A program made the position numbers and the translations under genes. A stretch of 64,000 nt of DNA, from the NCBI RefSeq assembly GCF_900105245.1, contig NZ_FNSZ01000001.1:2790001-2854000 (forward strand). The letters are read 5' to 3'. This DNA comes from Streptomyces sp. 1222.5. Lineage in GTDB: Bacteria; Actinomycetota; Actinomycetes; Streptomycetales; Streptomycetaceae. Below are positions 36,715-46,600 of this stretch, piece after piece (positions within the stretch are counted from its first letter, which is position 1; every line of letters begins with the position of its first letter). Below the pieces are notes generated by a model. It ran no database searches. It was not told the origin of the DNA and was given only the letters and a program-made list of their open reading frames with translations.

Positions 36715-38310
36715 TTACTGCGGGGGGTTGCCGTGCTTGCGGGAGGGCAGGTCGGCGTGCTTGGTCTGGAGCATGGCCAGGGACTTGGCCAGGACCTCAC
36801 GCGTCTCGGCGGGGTCGATGACGTCGTCGACCAGGCCGCGTTCGGCCGCGTAGTAGGGGTGCATCAGCTCGGCCTTGTACTCCTTGACCATCTTCTGACG
36901 CATGGCCTCGGGGTCCTCGGCATCGGCGATCTGCCGCCGGAAGATGACGTTGGCGGCGCCTTCCGCGCCCATCACGGCGATCTCGTTCGTCGGCCAGGCG
37001 TAGGTCAGGTCGGCGCCGATCGACTGGGAGTCCATGACGATGTAGGCACCTCCGTACGCCTTCCGCAGGATCAGCGAAATCCTCGGCACGGTCGCGTTGC
37101 AGTAGGCGTACAGCAGCTTCGCACCGTGGCGGATGATTCCGCCGTGCTCCTGGTCGACGCCGGGGAGGAACCCCGGCACGTCCAGGAAGGTGACGATCGG
37201 GATATTGAAAGCGTCACACATCTGGACAAAGCGCGCAGCTTTTTCACTCGCCTCGATGTCCAGGACACCGGCGAGGACCTGCGGCTGGTTGGCGATGATG
37301 CCCACCACCTGGCCGTCCAGCCGGGCGAGGGCGCAGATGATGTTGCGCGCCCAGCGCTCGTGGACCTCCAGGTACTCGCCGTCGTCGACGATCTCCTCGA
37401 TGACCTTGGCCATGTCGTACGGCCGGTTGCCGTCGGCCGGGACCAGGTCGAGCAGCACGTCGCCGCGGCGGTCGACGGCGTCGGACGTCTCCACCCGCGG
37501 CGGGTTCTCGCGGTTGTTCTGCGGGAGCAGCGAGAGGAGGTAGCGCACCTCGGCGATGCAGGTCTCCTCGTCGTCGTACGCGAAGTGGCAGACGCCGGAG
37601 GTCTCCGCGTGGACGTCGGCGCCGCCCAGGCCGTTCTGGGTGATCTCCTCGCCCGTGACCGCCTTGACGACGTCCGGGCCGGTGATGAACATCTGGGACG
37701 TCTCACGGACCATGAAGACGAAGTCCGTCAGGGCGGGGCTGTAGGCCGCGCCGCCCGCGCACGGACCGAGCATCACGGAGATCTGCGGGATGACACCCGA
37801 GGCCTTGGTGTTGCGCTGGAAGATGCCGCCGTAGCCGGCGAGCGCGCTGACGCCCTCCTGGATGCGGGCGCCCGCACCGTCGTTGAGGGAGACCAGGGGC
37901 GCGCCGGCCGCGATGGCCATGTCCATGATCTTGTGGATCTTGGTGGCGTGGGCCTCGCCCAGCGCGCCGCCGAAGATCCGGAAGTCGTGGGCGTAGACGA
38001 AGACCGTGCGGCCCTCGACCGTGCCCCAGCCGGTGATGACACCGTCGCTGTAGGGCTTCTTCGCCTCCAGGCCGAATCCGGTCGCCCGGTGCCGGCGCAG
38101 CTGCTCGACCTCCTGGAAGGACCCCGCGTCGAGGAGCAGCTCGATCCGCTCCCGCGCCGTCAGCTTGCCCTTGGCGTGCTGCGCCTCGGTCGCCTTCTCG
38201 CTGGGGCCCGCCACTGCGTGGGCACGAATCTCGTGCAGCTCGGCGACCCGTCCGCGCGCGTCCGTCGGCTCGCCGGTCGGCTCACCCGTCGTCTCTTCCA
38301 AAACGGTCAT
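36715..38310 (-). CDS. accB: Acyl-CoA carboxylase carboxyltransferase beta subunit (AccB type)
   Basis: 531 residues, two crotonase-like halves. Oxyanion-hole glycines are in GGIFQRN and LGPCAGGAAYSPALTD; the second half has FLDVPGFLPGVDQEHGGIIRHGAK. In S. coelicolor one residue in the GGAYxVM motif (Asp in PccB, Ile in AccB) sets acyl-CoA choice. Here it is Ile424 (GGAYIVMDSQSIGADL), so acceptance of both acetyl- and propionyl-CoA is expected. The N-terminus holds a GEPTGEPT duplication, which shifts numbering by four relative to Ile420. Supplies malonyl-/methylmalonyl-CoA. Confidence 0.95.
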   Translation of the reverse strand: MTVLEETTGEPTGEPTDARGRVAELHEIRAHAVAGPSEKATEAQHAKGKLTARERIELLLDAGSFQEVEQLRRHRATGFGLEAKKPYSDGVITGWGTVEGRTVFVYAHDFRIFGGALGEAHATKIHKIMDMAIAAGAPLVSLNDGAGARIQEGVSALAGYGGIFQRNTKASGVIPQISVMLGPCAGGAAYSPALTDFVFMVRETSQMFITGPDVVKAVTGEEITQNGLGGADVHAETSGVCHFAYDDEETCIAEVRYLLSLLPQNNRENPPRVETSDAVDRRGDVLLDLVPADGNRPYDMAKVIEEIVDDGEYLEVHERWARNIICALARLDGQVVGIIANQPQVLAGVLDIEASEKAARFVQMCDAFNIPIVTFLDVPGFLPGVDQEHGGIIRHGAKLLYAYCNATVPRISLILRKAYGGAYIVMDSQSIGADLTYAWPTNEIAVMGAEGAANVIFRRQIADAEDPEAMRQKMVKEYKAELMHPYYAAERGLVDDVIDPAETREVLAKSLAMLQTKHADLPSRKHGNPPQ

Positions 38311-38464
38311 GTAGCGACCTTACGAAGGACACCAAGGAAAGCGAGCCGTCGACTCCGTACAGTCTCCAGCCCGTTTTCCTGGTACCAGTGAACAGAACCA
38401 CAGCGCCGTGCAGCCGTTCCGACTGCTCAGAGGGCACCGGCGTTGTAGATGTGCCACAAAGTCG

Positions 38465-40768
38465 TCACCTGAGAGCCACCTCACATTCGTGGGTGGAACA
38501 TGCCATCCCCGGAGTGACACGGACCCTCAGACGGCGGTCCGCCGACAGAACCACCACGCTGTCGTCGGCGCGGACGACGGCACGCACCGGACGGTCCCAG
38601 ACGAGCTCCAGCGGTTCGCCCGTCCGGGGCGGTTCGCTCACGTGCAGGGTGGCCGTCCGGCCCCGGCGCACGACGAGCACGCCCGCTCCCGCCGAGACGG
38701 TCAGCCGCCCCACCGTACCCGCCCGCCAGAAGGTGGCCGCGGTCAGGCCCTGGCGGGGTACGGCGACGGCCTGGCAGGTGTCGTCGTCGGCAAGGACGTA
38801 CAGCCAGTGCGGATCGGCGGCCCGGGCGGCGGTCCCGGCCCGGGAGGCGCCGGGCAGCAGGACGTAGAGGTAGCCGGCGGCGGCCGGGGCGGTGCCGTGG
38901 TCGAGCCAGAGGGTCTGCCAGCGCCGGGTCCGCCGTTCGTCCGTGGCGGCGGCGTTGATGTCGCCCCAGGCGCCGGTGCGGTCCTCGCGCAGGGTGCGCA
39001 GCTCTCCCCCGCGCGGCAGGATCCAGCCGCCGTGCTCCTCCAGATGGGCCCAGTTCCGGCCGCGTACGAACGCCTGGGTGCCGTTCTCGCCGAGGTTGCG
39101 GTTGTCCACCACCGTCTCCACCGGGACACCGTCGGCGCAGCTGATCCCGGCGCCGAGGCAGACCACCGCGTCGGGGAGGAAGAACCAGGACTTGCGGGCC
39201 TCCAGGGTGGAGCCGAGCCCCTTCAGGTGCTGCCCCACGGCCGCGTACCGGCCGTCCGTGGTCCCGCCGACCCAGCGGACGTCCGGCCGGGGCGCGCCCC
39301 ACTCGCCGCCGGCGCGGTCGGCGAGCCGCTTGGTGGACACCGTGGTGCCGGGCAGCCGGTACCAGTCGACGGTCGGCCAGTACCAGTCGGTGTACTGGTC
39401 GCTGCGTCCCCGCGGCCACCAGGAGAGCATGCCGGAGCCGGTGTGCCAGCCGCGCGGGTTCTCACCGTTGCCGCACTCGTAGTGGGCGATGCGGTCGCTG
39501 GCCATGGAGAGGGCGGCGGTGAACCGGTGTCCGCGGTGGACGGCGCGGTCCATCGCCGGGAAGAGCCGGTGCCCGACGGGCTCCCGGGCCGCCGGGACGG
39601 CGGTGCGGGCGACGGCGTCCAGACGGGCGAGGTCGGCGACCCCGAGCTGCCGGGCGGCGGCGATCGGGGTCACCGTGTCCCGCTCCGTCCATCCCTTGAT
39701 CAGGCCGTGCCACCTGGTGCGTTCCGGCTCGTCCGCGACGCCCGCGAGCAGGGCGACGGAGGCGATGAGGTTCTGCCCGTGGAAGTGGTCGCCGCGCATG
39801 ACCCGCAGGTCGTCGTCGCGCAGGCAACCCCGGCTGATGGCACGGCCGTTGACGCAGTCCATGACCAGCCCGTCGTGGATCAGGGGCGCGTAGGCGTGCT
39901 CGACGCTGTCCAGGACGTTCCGCCGCAGCGGGTCGATGACCTGCCAGGGCGATCCGGCGAGCAGCGCCAACAGCCGGGCCAGGCCGTCGAGCAGGACCTG
40001 GCCGTACGTGCCCGAGTAGGCGACCCGGGTGTGCTGGACGAAGGAGCCGTCGGCGTACAGGCCGTCGCCGCCGGTGACATGTCGGAAGACCGGCGAAAGC
40101 GCGTCCCGCGACAGAAAGACGCGGCCGGCGTCCCGCCCGAGGACGCCGTGCAGGGCGGCGCAGCGGCACAGGTCGACGCGGTTGGCACCGGTGGAGACGC
40201 CGGAGTAGTCGGTGAGCAGCGCGTCCGGGACGAAGTGGCCGACGGCCGCGCAGGCCGCCGCGACCCGCGCCGCGCCGAGCTGTTCGTACAGGGCGGCCGT
40301 GATGTCCATGAGCAGGCGGGGGCTGCCGATCCGCCACTCCCACCAGTTGCCGTAGGGGACGGTCCCGGGGTGGTAGACGGTGGCCAGGAGGTGGTCGAGG
40401 CCGCGCAGTACGGCGGCGAGGAGGCCGGGGTCGCCGGTGCTGCCGGTGCCGGGCTGGACGTGGGCCTGGGCCATGGTCCACAGCCGGCCGAGGGCGAAGG
40501 TGATGCCGGCCGGCGGGTCGAAGGGGTGACCGGGCCAGAGCGAGGCGGGCGCCGGGGCCATGGTGGCGCCGAAGTCCCGTGCCAGGGAGCCGAGTCGGGC
40601 CAGCTGAGAGGCGTACGGCTCGGCGGCCGGGTCGTATCCCGTCCCCAGGGTGAGAGCCAGCCAGCGGCGGCGCAGCAGGTCGTGGGGATCGTCGGCCGCG
40701 CGGGCGCCGGGTGCGGTGACCGGGAGCAGGGCGGCGGCCAGCAGCAGCGCACGACGGGTCATGCCCAT
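38465..40768 (-). CDS. Secreted polysaccharide lyase family 8 (hyaluronate/chondroitin/xanthan lyase type)
   Basis: 767 residues. The N-terminus MGMTRRALLLAAALLPVTAPGARA is a signal peptide, possibly Tat (TRR). An alpha/alpha-toroid domain (about 30-380) is followed by beta-sandwich domains. The PL8 catalytic triad can be placed by spacing: Asn196 (TGANRVDL), His246 (GSFVQH) and Tyr255 (SGTYG), exactly 50 and 9 apart as in pneumococcal hyaluronate lyase. The aromatic patch NWWEW (141-145) is also present. It cleaves uronic-acid polysaccharides by beta-elimination; which one is open. It starts 27 bases after the stop of the secreted M15-like gene. Confidence 0.92.
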   Translation of the reverse strand: MGMTRRALLLAAALLPVTAPGARAADDPHDLLRRRWLALTLGTGYDPAAEPYASQLARLGSLARDFGATMAPAPASLWPGHPFDPPAGITFALGRLWTMAQAHVQPGTGSTGDPGLLAAVLRGLDHLLATVYHPGTVPYGNWWEWRIGSPRLLMDITAALYEQLGAARVAAACAAVGHFVPDALLTDYSGVSTGANRVDLCRCAALHGVLGRDAGRVFLSRDALSPVFRHVTGGDGLYADGSFVQHTRVAYSGTYGQVLLDGLARLLALLAGSPWQVIDPLRRNVLDSVEHAYAPLIHDGLVMDCVNGRAISRGCLRDDDLRVMRGDHFHGQNLIASVALLAGVADEPERTRWHGLIKGWTERDTVTPIAAARQLGVADLARLDAVARTAVPAAREPVGHRLFPAMDRAVHRGHRFTAALSMASDRIAHYECGNGENPRGWHTGSGMLSWWPRGRSDQYTDWYWPTVDWYRLPGTTVSTKRLADRAGGEWGAPRPDVRWVGGTTDGRYAAVGQHLKGLGSTLEARKSWFFLPDAVVCLGAGISCADGVPVETVVDNRNLGENGTQAFVRGRNWAHLEEHGGWILPRGGELRTLREDRTGAWGDINAAATDERRTRRWQTLWLDHGTAPAAAGYLYVLLPGASRAGTAARAADPHWLYVLADDDTCQAVAVPRQGLTAATFWRAGTVGRLTVSAGAGVLVVRRGRTATLHVSEPPRTGEPLELVWDRPVRAVVRADDSVVVLSADRRLRVRVTPGMACSTHECEVALR

Positions 40769-40795
40769 GGACCGGCCACCGCCCTCTCGTACGGC

Positions 40796-41302
40796 TCAGC
40801 AGCCGCCGCAGTTGTAGTAGAGGACGTCCCAGTGGTTGCCCTCGTCGGCGTAGATGTTGCCGGAACCGGACTGGTACTGCGGGGCGCCGTCGCCGCGCAG
40901 GCCGATGTAGGTGAAGTTGTTCTTGATGTACGAGGTCACGCAGGTGTTCTTGCCGTAGTCGAGCTTGTAGCCGTTCCAGTGGGAGTACGTGCCGGAGGCG
41001 TGGCCGGTCTCCGTGCCGCCGGTGATGTTCAGGGCGCAGCCGCTCGCCCGCTTGAGGGTCTGGGCGCCCTGCGCGGTGGCGAGATTGAGCTGGTCGAAGG
41101 ACGTGCAGGTGGAGTTGTTCCGGTTGGTGCAGTTGCCGGAGGACGACCAGGTGATGCCGACCTGCCGGAACATCGACTCGGCGGTGGCCTGGCTGATCTT
41201 CGTGACGGCGAAGGCGTCGGTGGCGGTGCCGACGACGGCGACGCCCGGGGCGACGACCAGGGCTAGCGTGGTCAGGAGAGAGCGGACCTTCAAGAGCTTC
41301 AT
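40796..41302 (-). CDS. Secreted protein with M15-peptidase-like zinc motif
   Basis: 168 residues with a signal peptide (about 1-31, ending TDAFA). The mature part has six cysteines, likely three disulphides. The segment SHWNGYKLD (His108, Gly111, Asp115) has the H-x-x-G-x3-D spacing of M15 D-Ala-D-Ala carboxypeptidases. NHWDV near the C-terminus (His157) could supply the third zinc ligand. So a small extracellular peptidoglycan peptidase is plausible; this rests on motif spacing only. The ATG follows AGGAAGG. It lies upstream of the PL8 lyase, probably in one transcript, and is divergent from yceI. Confidence 0.7.
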   Translation of the reverse strand: MKLLKVRSLLTTLALVVAPGVAVVGTATDAFAVTKISQATAESMFRQVGITWSSSGNCTNRNNSTCTSFDQLNLATAQGAQTLKRASGCALNITGGTETGHASGTYSHWNGYKLDYGKNTCVTSYIKNNFTYIGLRGDGAPQYQSGSGNIYADEGNHWDVLYYNCGGC

Positions 41303-41446
41303 GGAGACCTTCCTGCGGTGGGCCGTGCTTCCGGTGGGGTCGGCTGTGCAGGTGGTGCATGCAGATGGTGCCCGAGTTCTACGCGCGTCCGAAAGAGGGC
41401 GGACATCATCACTCCGTGCGACCATGAAGACACACTCCGAATGATG

Positions 41447-41475
41447 TTGAAAACTGAACAGGATGGGTCTATCGT
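41447..41475 (+). promoter_or_regulatory. Probable yceI promoter
   Basis: TTGAAA (41447-41452) and TATCGT (41470-41475) are separated by 17 bp, a good vegetative-sigma match. Expected transcription start is near 41482, 45 bases before the yceI ATG. Confidence 0.6.
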
Positions 41476-41490
41476 CGGAGACGCAAGTTA

Positions 41491-41504
41491 GTTGAACGTT
41501 AAAC
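41491..41504. promoter_or_regulatory. Palindromic operator-like site at the yceI promoter
   Basis: GTTGAACGTTAAAC matches its reverse complement at 12 of 14 positions and lies just downstream of the predicted start point, where a repressor would block transcription. The AT-rich pattern fits MarR-type sites; no regulator gene is adjacent. Confidence 0.45.
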
Positions 41505-41526
41505 AGGACTAGCGAGGAGCACCGTC

Positions 41527-42135
41527 ATGGGCATCTTCAGCCGCAAGGACAGCACCCCGGAGACGACCGTGGCCCCGGCCGCCGCGGGCCCCGACCTCAC
41601 CGCGCTCACCGGCGACTACACGATCGACCCGGCGCACACCACGATCGGTTTCGTGGCGCGCCACGCCATGGTCACCAACGTCAAGGGCGCGTTCCACGAC
41701 TTCACCGGCACGCTGCACCTGGACGGCGCCGACCCCACCCGGTCCACCGCCACGCTGGACATCAAGATGGACAGCATCGACACCGGCAACGCCGACCGTG
41801 ACGGTCACCTGAAGTCGTCCGACTTCTTCAAGATCGACGAGTACCCGGCGATGACCTTCCGCTCCACCAAGGCCGAGTCCCTGGGCGGGGACGACTACCG
41901 CATCACCGGCGACCTCTCCCTCCTCGGCGTGACCAAGTCGATCAGCATCGACCTGGAGTTCAACGGCGCCGCGACCGACCCCTTCGGCAACGAGCGCGTC
42001 GGCTTCGAGGGCAAGACCGAGATCCTGCGCTCCGAGTGGGGTCTGACCTGGAACGCGGCCCTGGAGACCGGCGGTGTCCTCGTCTCCGACAAGATCAAGC
42101 TGAACTTCGACATCTCCGCGATCAAGAACGCGTGA
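41527..42135 (+). CDS. YceI-family lipid-binding-like protein
   Basis: 202 residues. The YceI beta-barrel starts at about residue 28 with GDYTIDPAHTTIGFVARHAMVTNVKGAFHDFTG, followed by HLKSSDFFKIDEYPAMTFRST and GDLSLLGVTKSI. YceI proteins bind long isoprenoid or lipid chains. Unlike the E. coli protein there is no signal peptide, so it is probably cytoplasmic. RBS GAGGAG lies upstream of the ATG. Single-gene unit with its own promoter and operator-like site. Confidence 0.92.
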   Translation: MGIFSRKDSTPETTVAPAAAGPDLTALTGDYTIDPAHTTIGFVARHAMVTNVKGAFHDFTGTLHLDGADPTRSTATLDIKMDSIDTGNADRDGHLKSSDFFKIDEYPAMTFRSTKAESLGGDDYRITGDLSLLGVTKSISIDLEFNGAATDPFGNERVGFEGKTEILRSEWGLTWNAALETGGVLVSDKIKLNFDISAIKNA

Positions 42136-42168
42136 CCCCTCCGGCGCCCCGCCGGACGCACCACGAGC

Positions 42169-42201
42169 GCGCCCGCCCCCCGGAACCGGGGAGGCGGGCG
42201 C
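42169..42201. terminator. Hairpin between converging yceI and Gly-rich membrane protein genes
   Basis: GCGCCCGCCCCCCGG against CCGGGGAGGCGGGCGC makes a stem of 15 bp with one bulged base, 30 bases after the yceI stop. Confidence 0.65.
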
Positions 42202-42220
42202 TCGGCTTCCGGCCCTCCGG

Positions 42221-43612
42221 TCAGAAGCCGCCGCCGAAGTCGCCGCCGCCTCCGCCGCCCCCGAAGTCGCCGCCTCCCCCGCCGTCGCCGAAGCCGCCGC
42301 CGAAGTCACCGGGGTCGAAATCGGTGCCGGACACGTCACCGCCCTCGTAGCCGCCGCCGAAGTCCCCGCCGTAGTCGCCGCCGCCGAAGTCCCCGTACCC
42401 GGTGCCGTAGCCGGCCCCGTAGGACGGCGCGGCCATGACGCTGCCGAGCAGGGTGCCGACGAGGAGGCCGGGAAGGATGCCGCCGCCGAAGTAGCCGCCC
42501 GCCCAGGGGCCGTAGGCCGGTCCGGCGTCCCAGTAGGGCCGGCGGCCGTAGTCCGTGTCGACCTCGCGGATCACCGGGTCACGGCCGTCGGCCAGCCGGG
42601 TCGCGTCGGCCGCGCAGACCGGGACCCGCCGTTCGGCCCCGCCGGGCGGGGTCCAGGTGGCGTCGGCGACCGAGGGCCCGTGCCGGGGGTCGAAGAAGCA
42701 GGGCGGCCGGCGCTCCGGAAGCTCGCGGCCCTCGCGGCGGGCGGCCAGCCGGGCCAACGAGAAGCGGCCGTCCTCCAGCGCCTCGGTGACCGTGCGCACG
42801 TCCTCCGGCTTGTGCGCCTCGGCCATGCGCTGCTTCGCCGTCTCGTAGGCGTCCAGGGCCCGCGCGTAGTCGTCGCGCATCGCGTCGTCGGCGCCCGGCT
42901 CCGAGGGGCTGAAGTCCAGCCGGTCGAGCTCCTCGCCGAAGGCGGTGATGTCCTCGTCCACGACGACCCGCAGACGGTCGAGGGCGGCCTGCTGCTCCTC
43001 CTCGCGCCGCCGGCGGTTGCGGCGGACCAGCGCGTACGCGCCCACACCGCCCGCCACCAGCACCGCGCCCGCCGTGATCAGCGCAGCACCGGACGCACCG
43101 CCGCCGTCCGAGCCGGACGAGGTGCCCCAGCTCTTCGGAGCGTGGCCGCCCATGTTGGCCAGGGCGCGACCGGTGAAGTCGGCGAGCTGGGCCTTGGCGT
43201 CCTCGCCCCGGACACTGGCCACCAGGTTCCGCCGGGCCGTCGCCGACATCACGGAGGAGTCGGCGCGGGCGTCGAAGCGGTCGCCGAGGCGAACGCCGTA
43301 GAGGCCGGTGACGCCGGTCGCGGCCCGCAGGTCGGTGAAGAGGTCCGCCGTGGGGTAGCCGGCCGGCAGGACCGCGAGGAACAGGGGTTTGTCCGCGCCC
43401 TTGATCTGCTTCGCCAGCGCGTCGGCGTCCGCCTTCGGCAACTGGGCCGACGCCGCCGGGTCCACGTAGACCGGACTCTGGCGCAGCGCCCGGGCGATCG
43501 CCGAGACGCTGGTATCCGCGCTCGCGCGGGGCGCGAACGTGCTCGCCAGCAGCAGGACGAGGGCGGCGAGGAGCAGGGCCGGGAGGCTTCGGGTCCGCGG
43601 GACGGCCTTCAT
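42221..43612 (-). CDS. Membrane protein with Gly/Asp/Tyr-rich tail
   Basis: 463 residues. Signal peptide or TM1 (about 8-33, ending PRASA), an extracellular domain (about 34-165, SAIARALRQSPVYVDPAA...LFLAVLPAG), TM2 (about 173-194, AALITAGAVLVAGGVGAYALV), then an intracellular helical region rich in Glu/Arg (about 195-300). The C-terminal 100 residues are almost only Gly, Asp, Phe and Tyr (GDFGGGDYGGDFGGGY). The pattern resembles TPM-domain-type membrane proteins, but I cannot assign a function. Single gene between yceI and the GH3 gene. Confidence 0.8.
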   Translation of the reverse strand: MKAVPRTRSLPALLLAALVLLLASTFAPRASADTSVSAIARALRQSPVYVDPAASAQLPKADADALAKQIKGADKPLFLAVLPAGYPTADLFTDLRAATGVTGLYGVRLGDRFDARADSSVMSATARRNLVASVRGEDAKAQLADFTGRALANMGGHAPKSWGTSSGSDGGGASGAALITAGAVLVAGGVGAYALVRRNRRRREEEQQAALDRLRVVVDEDITAFGEELDRLDFSPSEPGADDAMRDDYARALDAYETAKQRMAEAHKPEDVRTVTEALEDGRFSLARLAARREGRELPERRPPCFFDPRHGPSVADATWTPPGGAERRVPVCAADATRLADGRDPVIREVDTDYGRRPYWDAGPAYGPWAGGYFGGGILPGLLVGTLLGSVMAAPSYGAGYGTGYGDFGGGDYGGDFGGGYEGGDVSGTDFDPGDFGGGFGDGGGGGDFGGGGGGGDFGGGF

Positions 43613-43671
43613 GCTTCGAACTTACCCGAAGCCTCCCAGAACTGGTCATACAAGCGGAACGGCCGAGCGGG

Positions 43672-46600
43672 CTATGCGGCCCGGTAGGCCTCCGCCAGCT
43701 TCTCCACCGCCTTTCCGTACCGGCCGGTCAGCAGCAGGTGGTCGGCGTCGGCGAACGGCTTCGCCACCGCCTCGGTCAGCTGGCCGTCCGCCTTCTCCTG
43801 GACGAGCAGCCGTGCCCTGGTCACCAGCTCGCGTCCGGTCCGGCCGGCGTGCGCCCGCTCGGCCGTCGCCGCCGCGGCGGCGAGCACCCGGAGCGTCGCC
43901 GCACCGCCCTTCGGGACCGAAGTGCGGGTGGTCAGACCCCAGCCGTAGGGGAACTGCGGGTCGTACGAGGCGTCGCCGACGTTGATCGGGAGCTGCGCCC
44001 CGGACCGGGGCCAGGTGACGGGGAGCTGTCCGGTGAAGGGGCGCGCGCCGTAGAGGACGTCGGCGACGCCGTCGCCCTCGGTACCGGGCAGCCAGGAGGC
44101 CACCAGTGCGTCGACGCCGGCCAGCCGGTCGCCGACGAGCTGCGGGCGGCCGGAGACGATGAGCACCGCGCACTTCATGGCCGCGCACACCGTGTCCACG
44201 GCGGCCTTGTCGGCCGCGGACAGCTCCAGGTCGTGGCCGTTGCCGACGTCTCCGACGCCCTCGGCGTACGGGGTCTCGCCGACGACGACCACACCGACGT
44301 CGTAGCCGCCGGTCGGGGCCGAGGCGTCCCTGGAGTAGGTGACGTCGCCGCCGGCCCGGCGCAGGCCCTGGAGGATGGTGGTGCCGGAGGTGCCGTTCCC
44401 GGAGGAGCCCTGCCAGGTGAGCGTCCAGCCGCCGGTCTGGTTGCCGAGGTCGTCGGCGTTGGAGCCGGCGACGTAGACCTTCTGGCTCTTCCTCAACGGC
44501 AGGACGTTCCCGTCGTTCTTCAGCAGCACCTGCGACTCGGCGGCGGCCTTGCGGGCGACCGCCCGGTGGGCCGGGGAGCCGATGGCGGCGGCACCGGAGG
44601 TGTCGGCGTAGGGGTGCTCGAAGAGGCCCAGCGCGAACTTCTCGGTGAGGATGCGGGAGACGGCGTCGTCGATCCGCCGCTCGCTCACCCGGCCCGCCTC
44701 CACCTCGTCGACGAGCGCGCCGGCGAAGTCCTTGTAGCCGTAGGGCACCATCATCATGTCGACGCCCGCGTTCACGGCCGTGCGCACGTGGGCGGCGTAG
44801 TCGCCGGGGAGCTGGTCGATGGCGTTCCAGTCGCTGATGACGAAGCCGTCGAAGCCCATCCGGCCCTTCAGCTCGCCGTTGATCATGTCGCCGCGGGCGT
44901 GCATCTTCACCGCGCCTCTGCCGTCGCCGGTGATGTCGAGGGAGGAGTACGACGGCATGACCGTGCCGATCCCGCGCCGGACGGCGGTCCGGTACGGCGC
45001 CAGGTGGATGTCCGCCAGCTGCTGCCGGGTGACCGTGGTGACGCCCTGGTCGATGGTGTAGGTGCCGGTGGTGGAGGAGCCGTAGGCGGTGCCGCCGTCG
45101 CCGACGAAGTGCTTGGCGGTGGCGAGCACCTTGTCGTCGCGATTCAGGTCCCGGCCGTCGGCCCGGCCCTGGAGGCCCTGGATCATGGTCTCCATGGACT
45201 CCACGAGGGCGGGATCCTCGCCGAAGGACTCGTAGGAACGGCCCCAGCGTTCGTCGCGGGTGACGCACAGACAGGGTGCGAAGTCCCAGGGGATACCGGT
45301 GGCGCGGACCTCGGCCGCCGTCACCGACCCGGTGTCCTCGGCGAGTTGTGGGTCGCGGCTCGCACCGATGCCGATGTTGTGCGGCATGATCGTGGCGCCG
45401 GCCAGGTTGTTGTGGCCGTGGACCGCGTCGACGCCGTAGACCAGCGGGATCTGGAAGCGGGTCGCCTGCGCGCGGAGCTGGAAGCCGTCGATCATCTTCG
45501 CCCAGGCCGCCGGGGTGTTGGGCGTGGGGGTGGAGCCGCCGCCGGAGAGCAGCGAGCCCAGGCCGTAGACGGCGATGTCACTCCCGGCGCCCACCGCGCC
45601 CCGCTCGGCCTGGGTCATCTGCCCGGCCTTCTCCGCCAGGTTCATGCGTGAGAGCAGGTCCGCGACGCGCTTGCGCACCGGCAACTTCGTGTCCAGGTAC
45701 GGCAGTCCGTGCGCGTCGATGACGACCTGCGGGGTCTCGGCGGGGGCCTTGGCGCCGGTCACCGTCAGCTTCAGCGGTACCGTCTCGGCGGGTTCGGCGG
45801 CCTTGTCCCGGCGGGTGGGAACCGCGACGGTCCGCGCGGTACCGGAGGCCGAGCCGGCCGGGAAGGTCAGGGTGCCGGAGACGGGCGTGTAGTCCGTACC
45901 GGGCTCGGCGGTGCCGTCGCCCGTCTCGTAGTGCACGGTCACCGGCTCCTCGACGGGTGCGGAGCCGGTGGTGGCCAGGACGACCTTCACCTGTGCCGTG
46001 GCGCCCTCCCGGACCGGGTGGACGGCCGCGTCGGTGGTGACGGAGGCGCGCAGCGACTGGTCGGCCCGGCCGTACAGCTCCACGCCGTCCATGGCGAAGT
46101 CGCCCTTGACCCCGACCGGGAGCGTGACGGCGTAACCCCACATCTCCTTGAGGCCGAGGACGTGGTCGATGCCGCCGACGGGCTGGTAGTCGGTGCGGTA
46201 GGCGAAGTCGGCGAACGGGATCCGGATCTGCTTCCAGCCGGTGAAGTCGTCGGTGAAGGCGGCCGTCCAGAGTTCGGAGGCCTCGCCGTTCGCGCCGCCG
46301 TCCTTGATCTCGAAGGCGATCTTCCTGCCGCTGTCGTGGCCGTCCCACCAGAAGCGGACGCCCTCGTGGACCGACCAGTCGTGGGCGGGTTCGCCGGCGG
46401 CGAAGTCGTGGGTGAAGCCGCCGTAGCCGCTGATGTCGTAGGTGCCGCCGAGGACCTTGCCGCCCTCGGGGGCGTCGGCGCGGGCGGCGAACCGCAGGGC
46501 CGGCGGGTCGTCGGCGTCGCTCCCCCAGGTGAAGATGCCCTCGGCGGGCTGGGAGGCGAAGGGGACCTCTCCCTCGAAGCGGTCGACGGGCGTGGGTGGG

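Noticed and set aside
42230-42420. Short GCCGCCGCCGAAGTC-like repeats
   Set aside because: They encode the Gly/Asp/Phe/Tyr tail of the membrane protein; no spacers, so not a CRISPR array.
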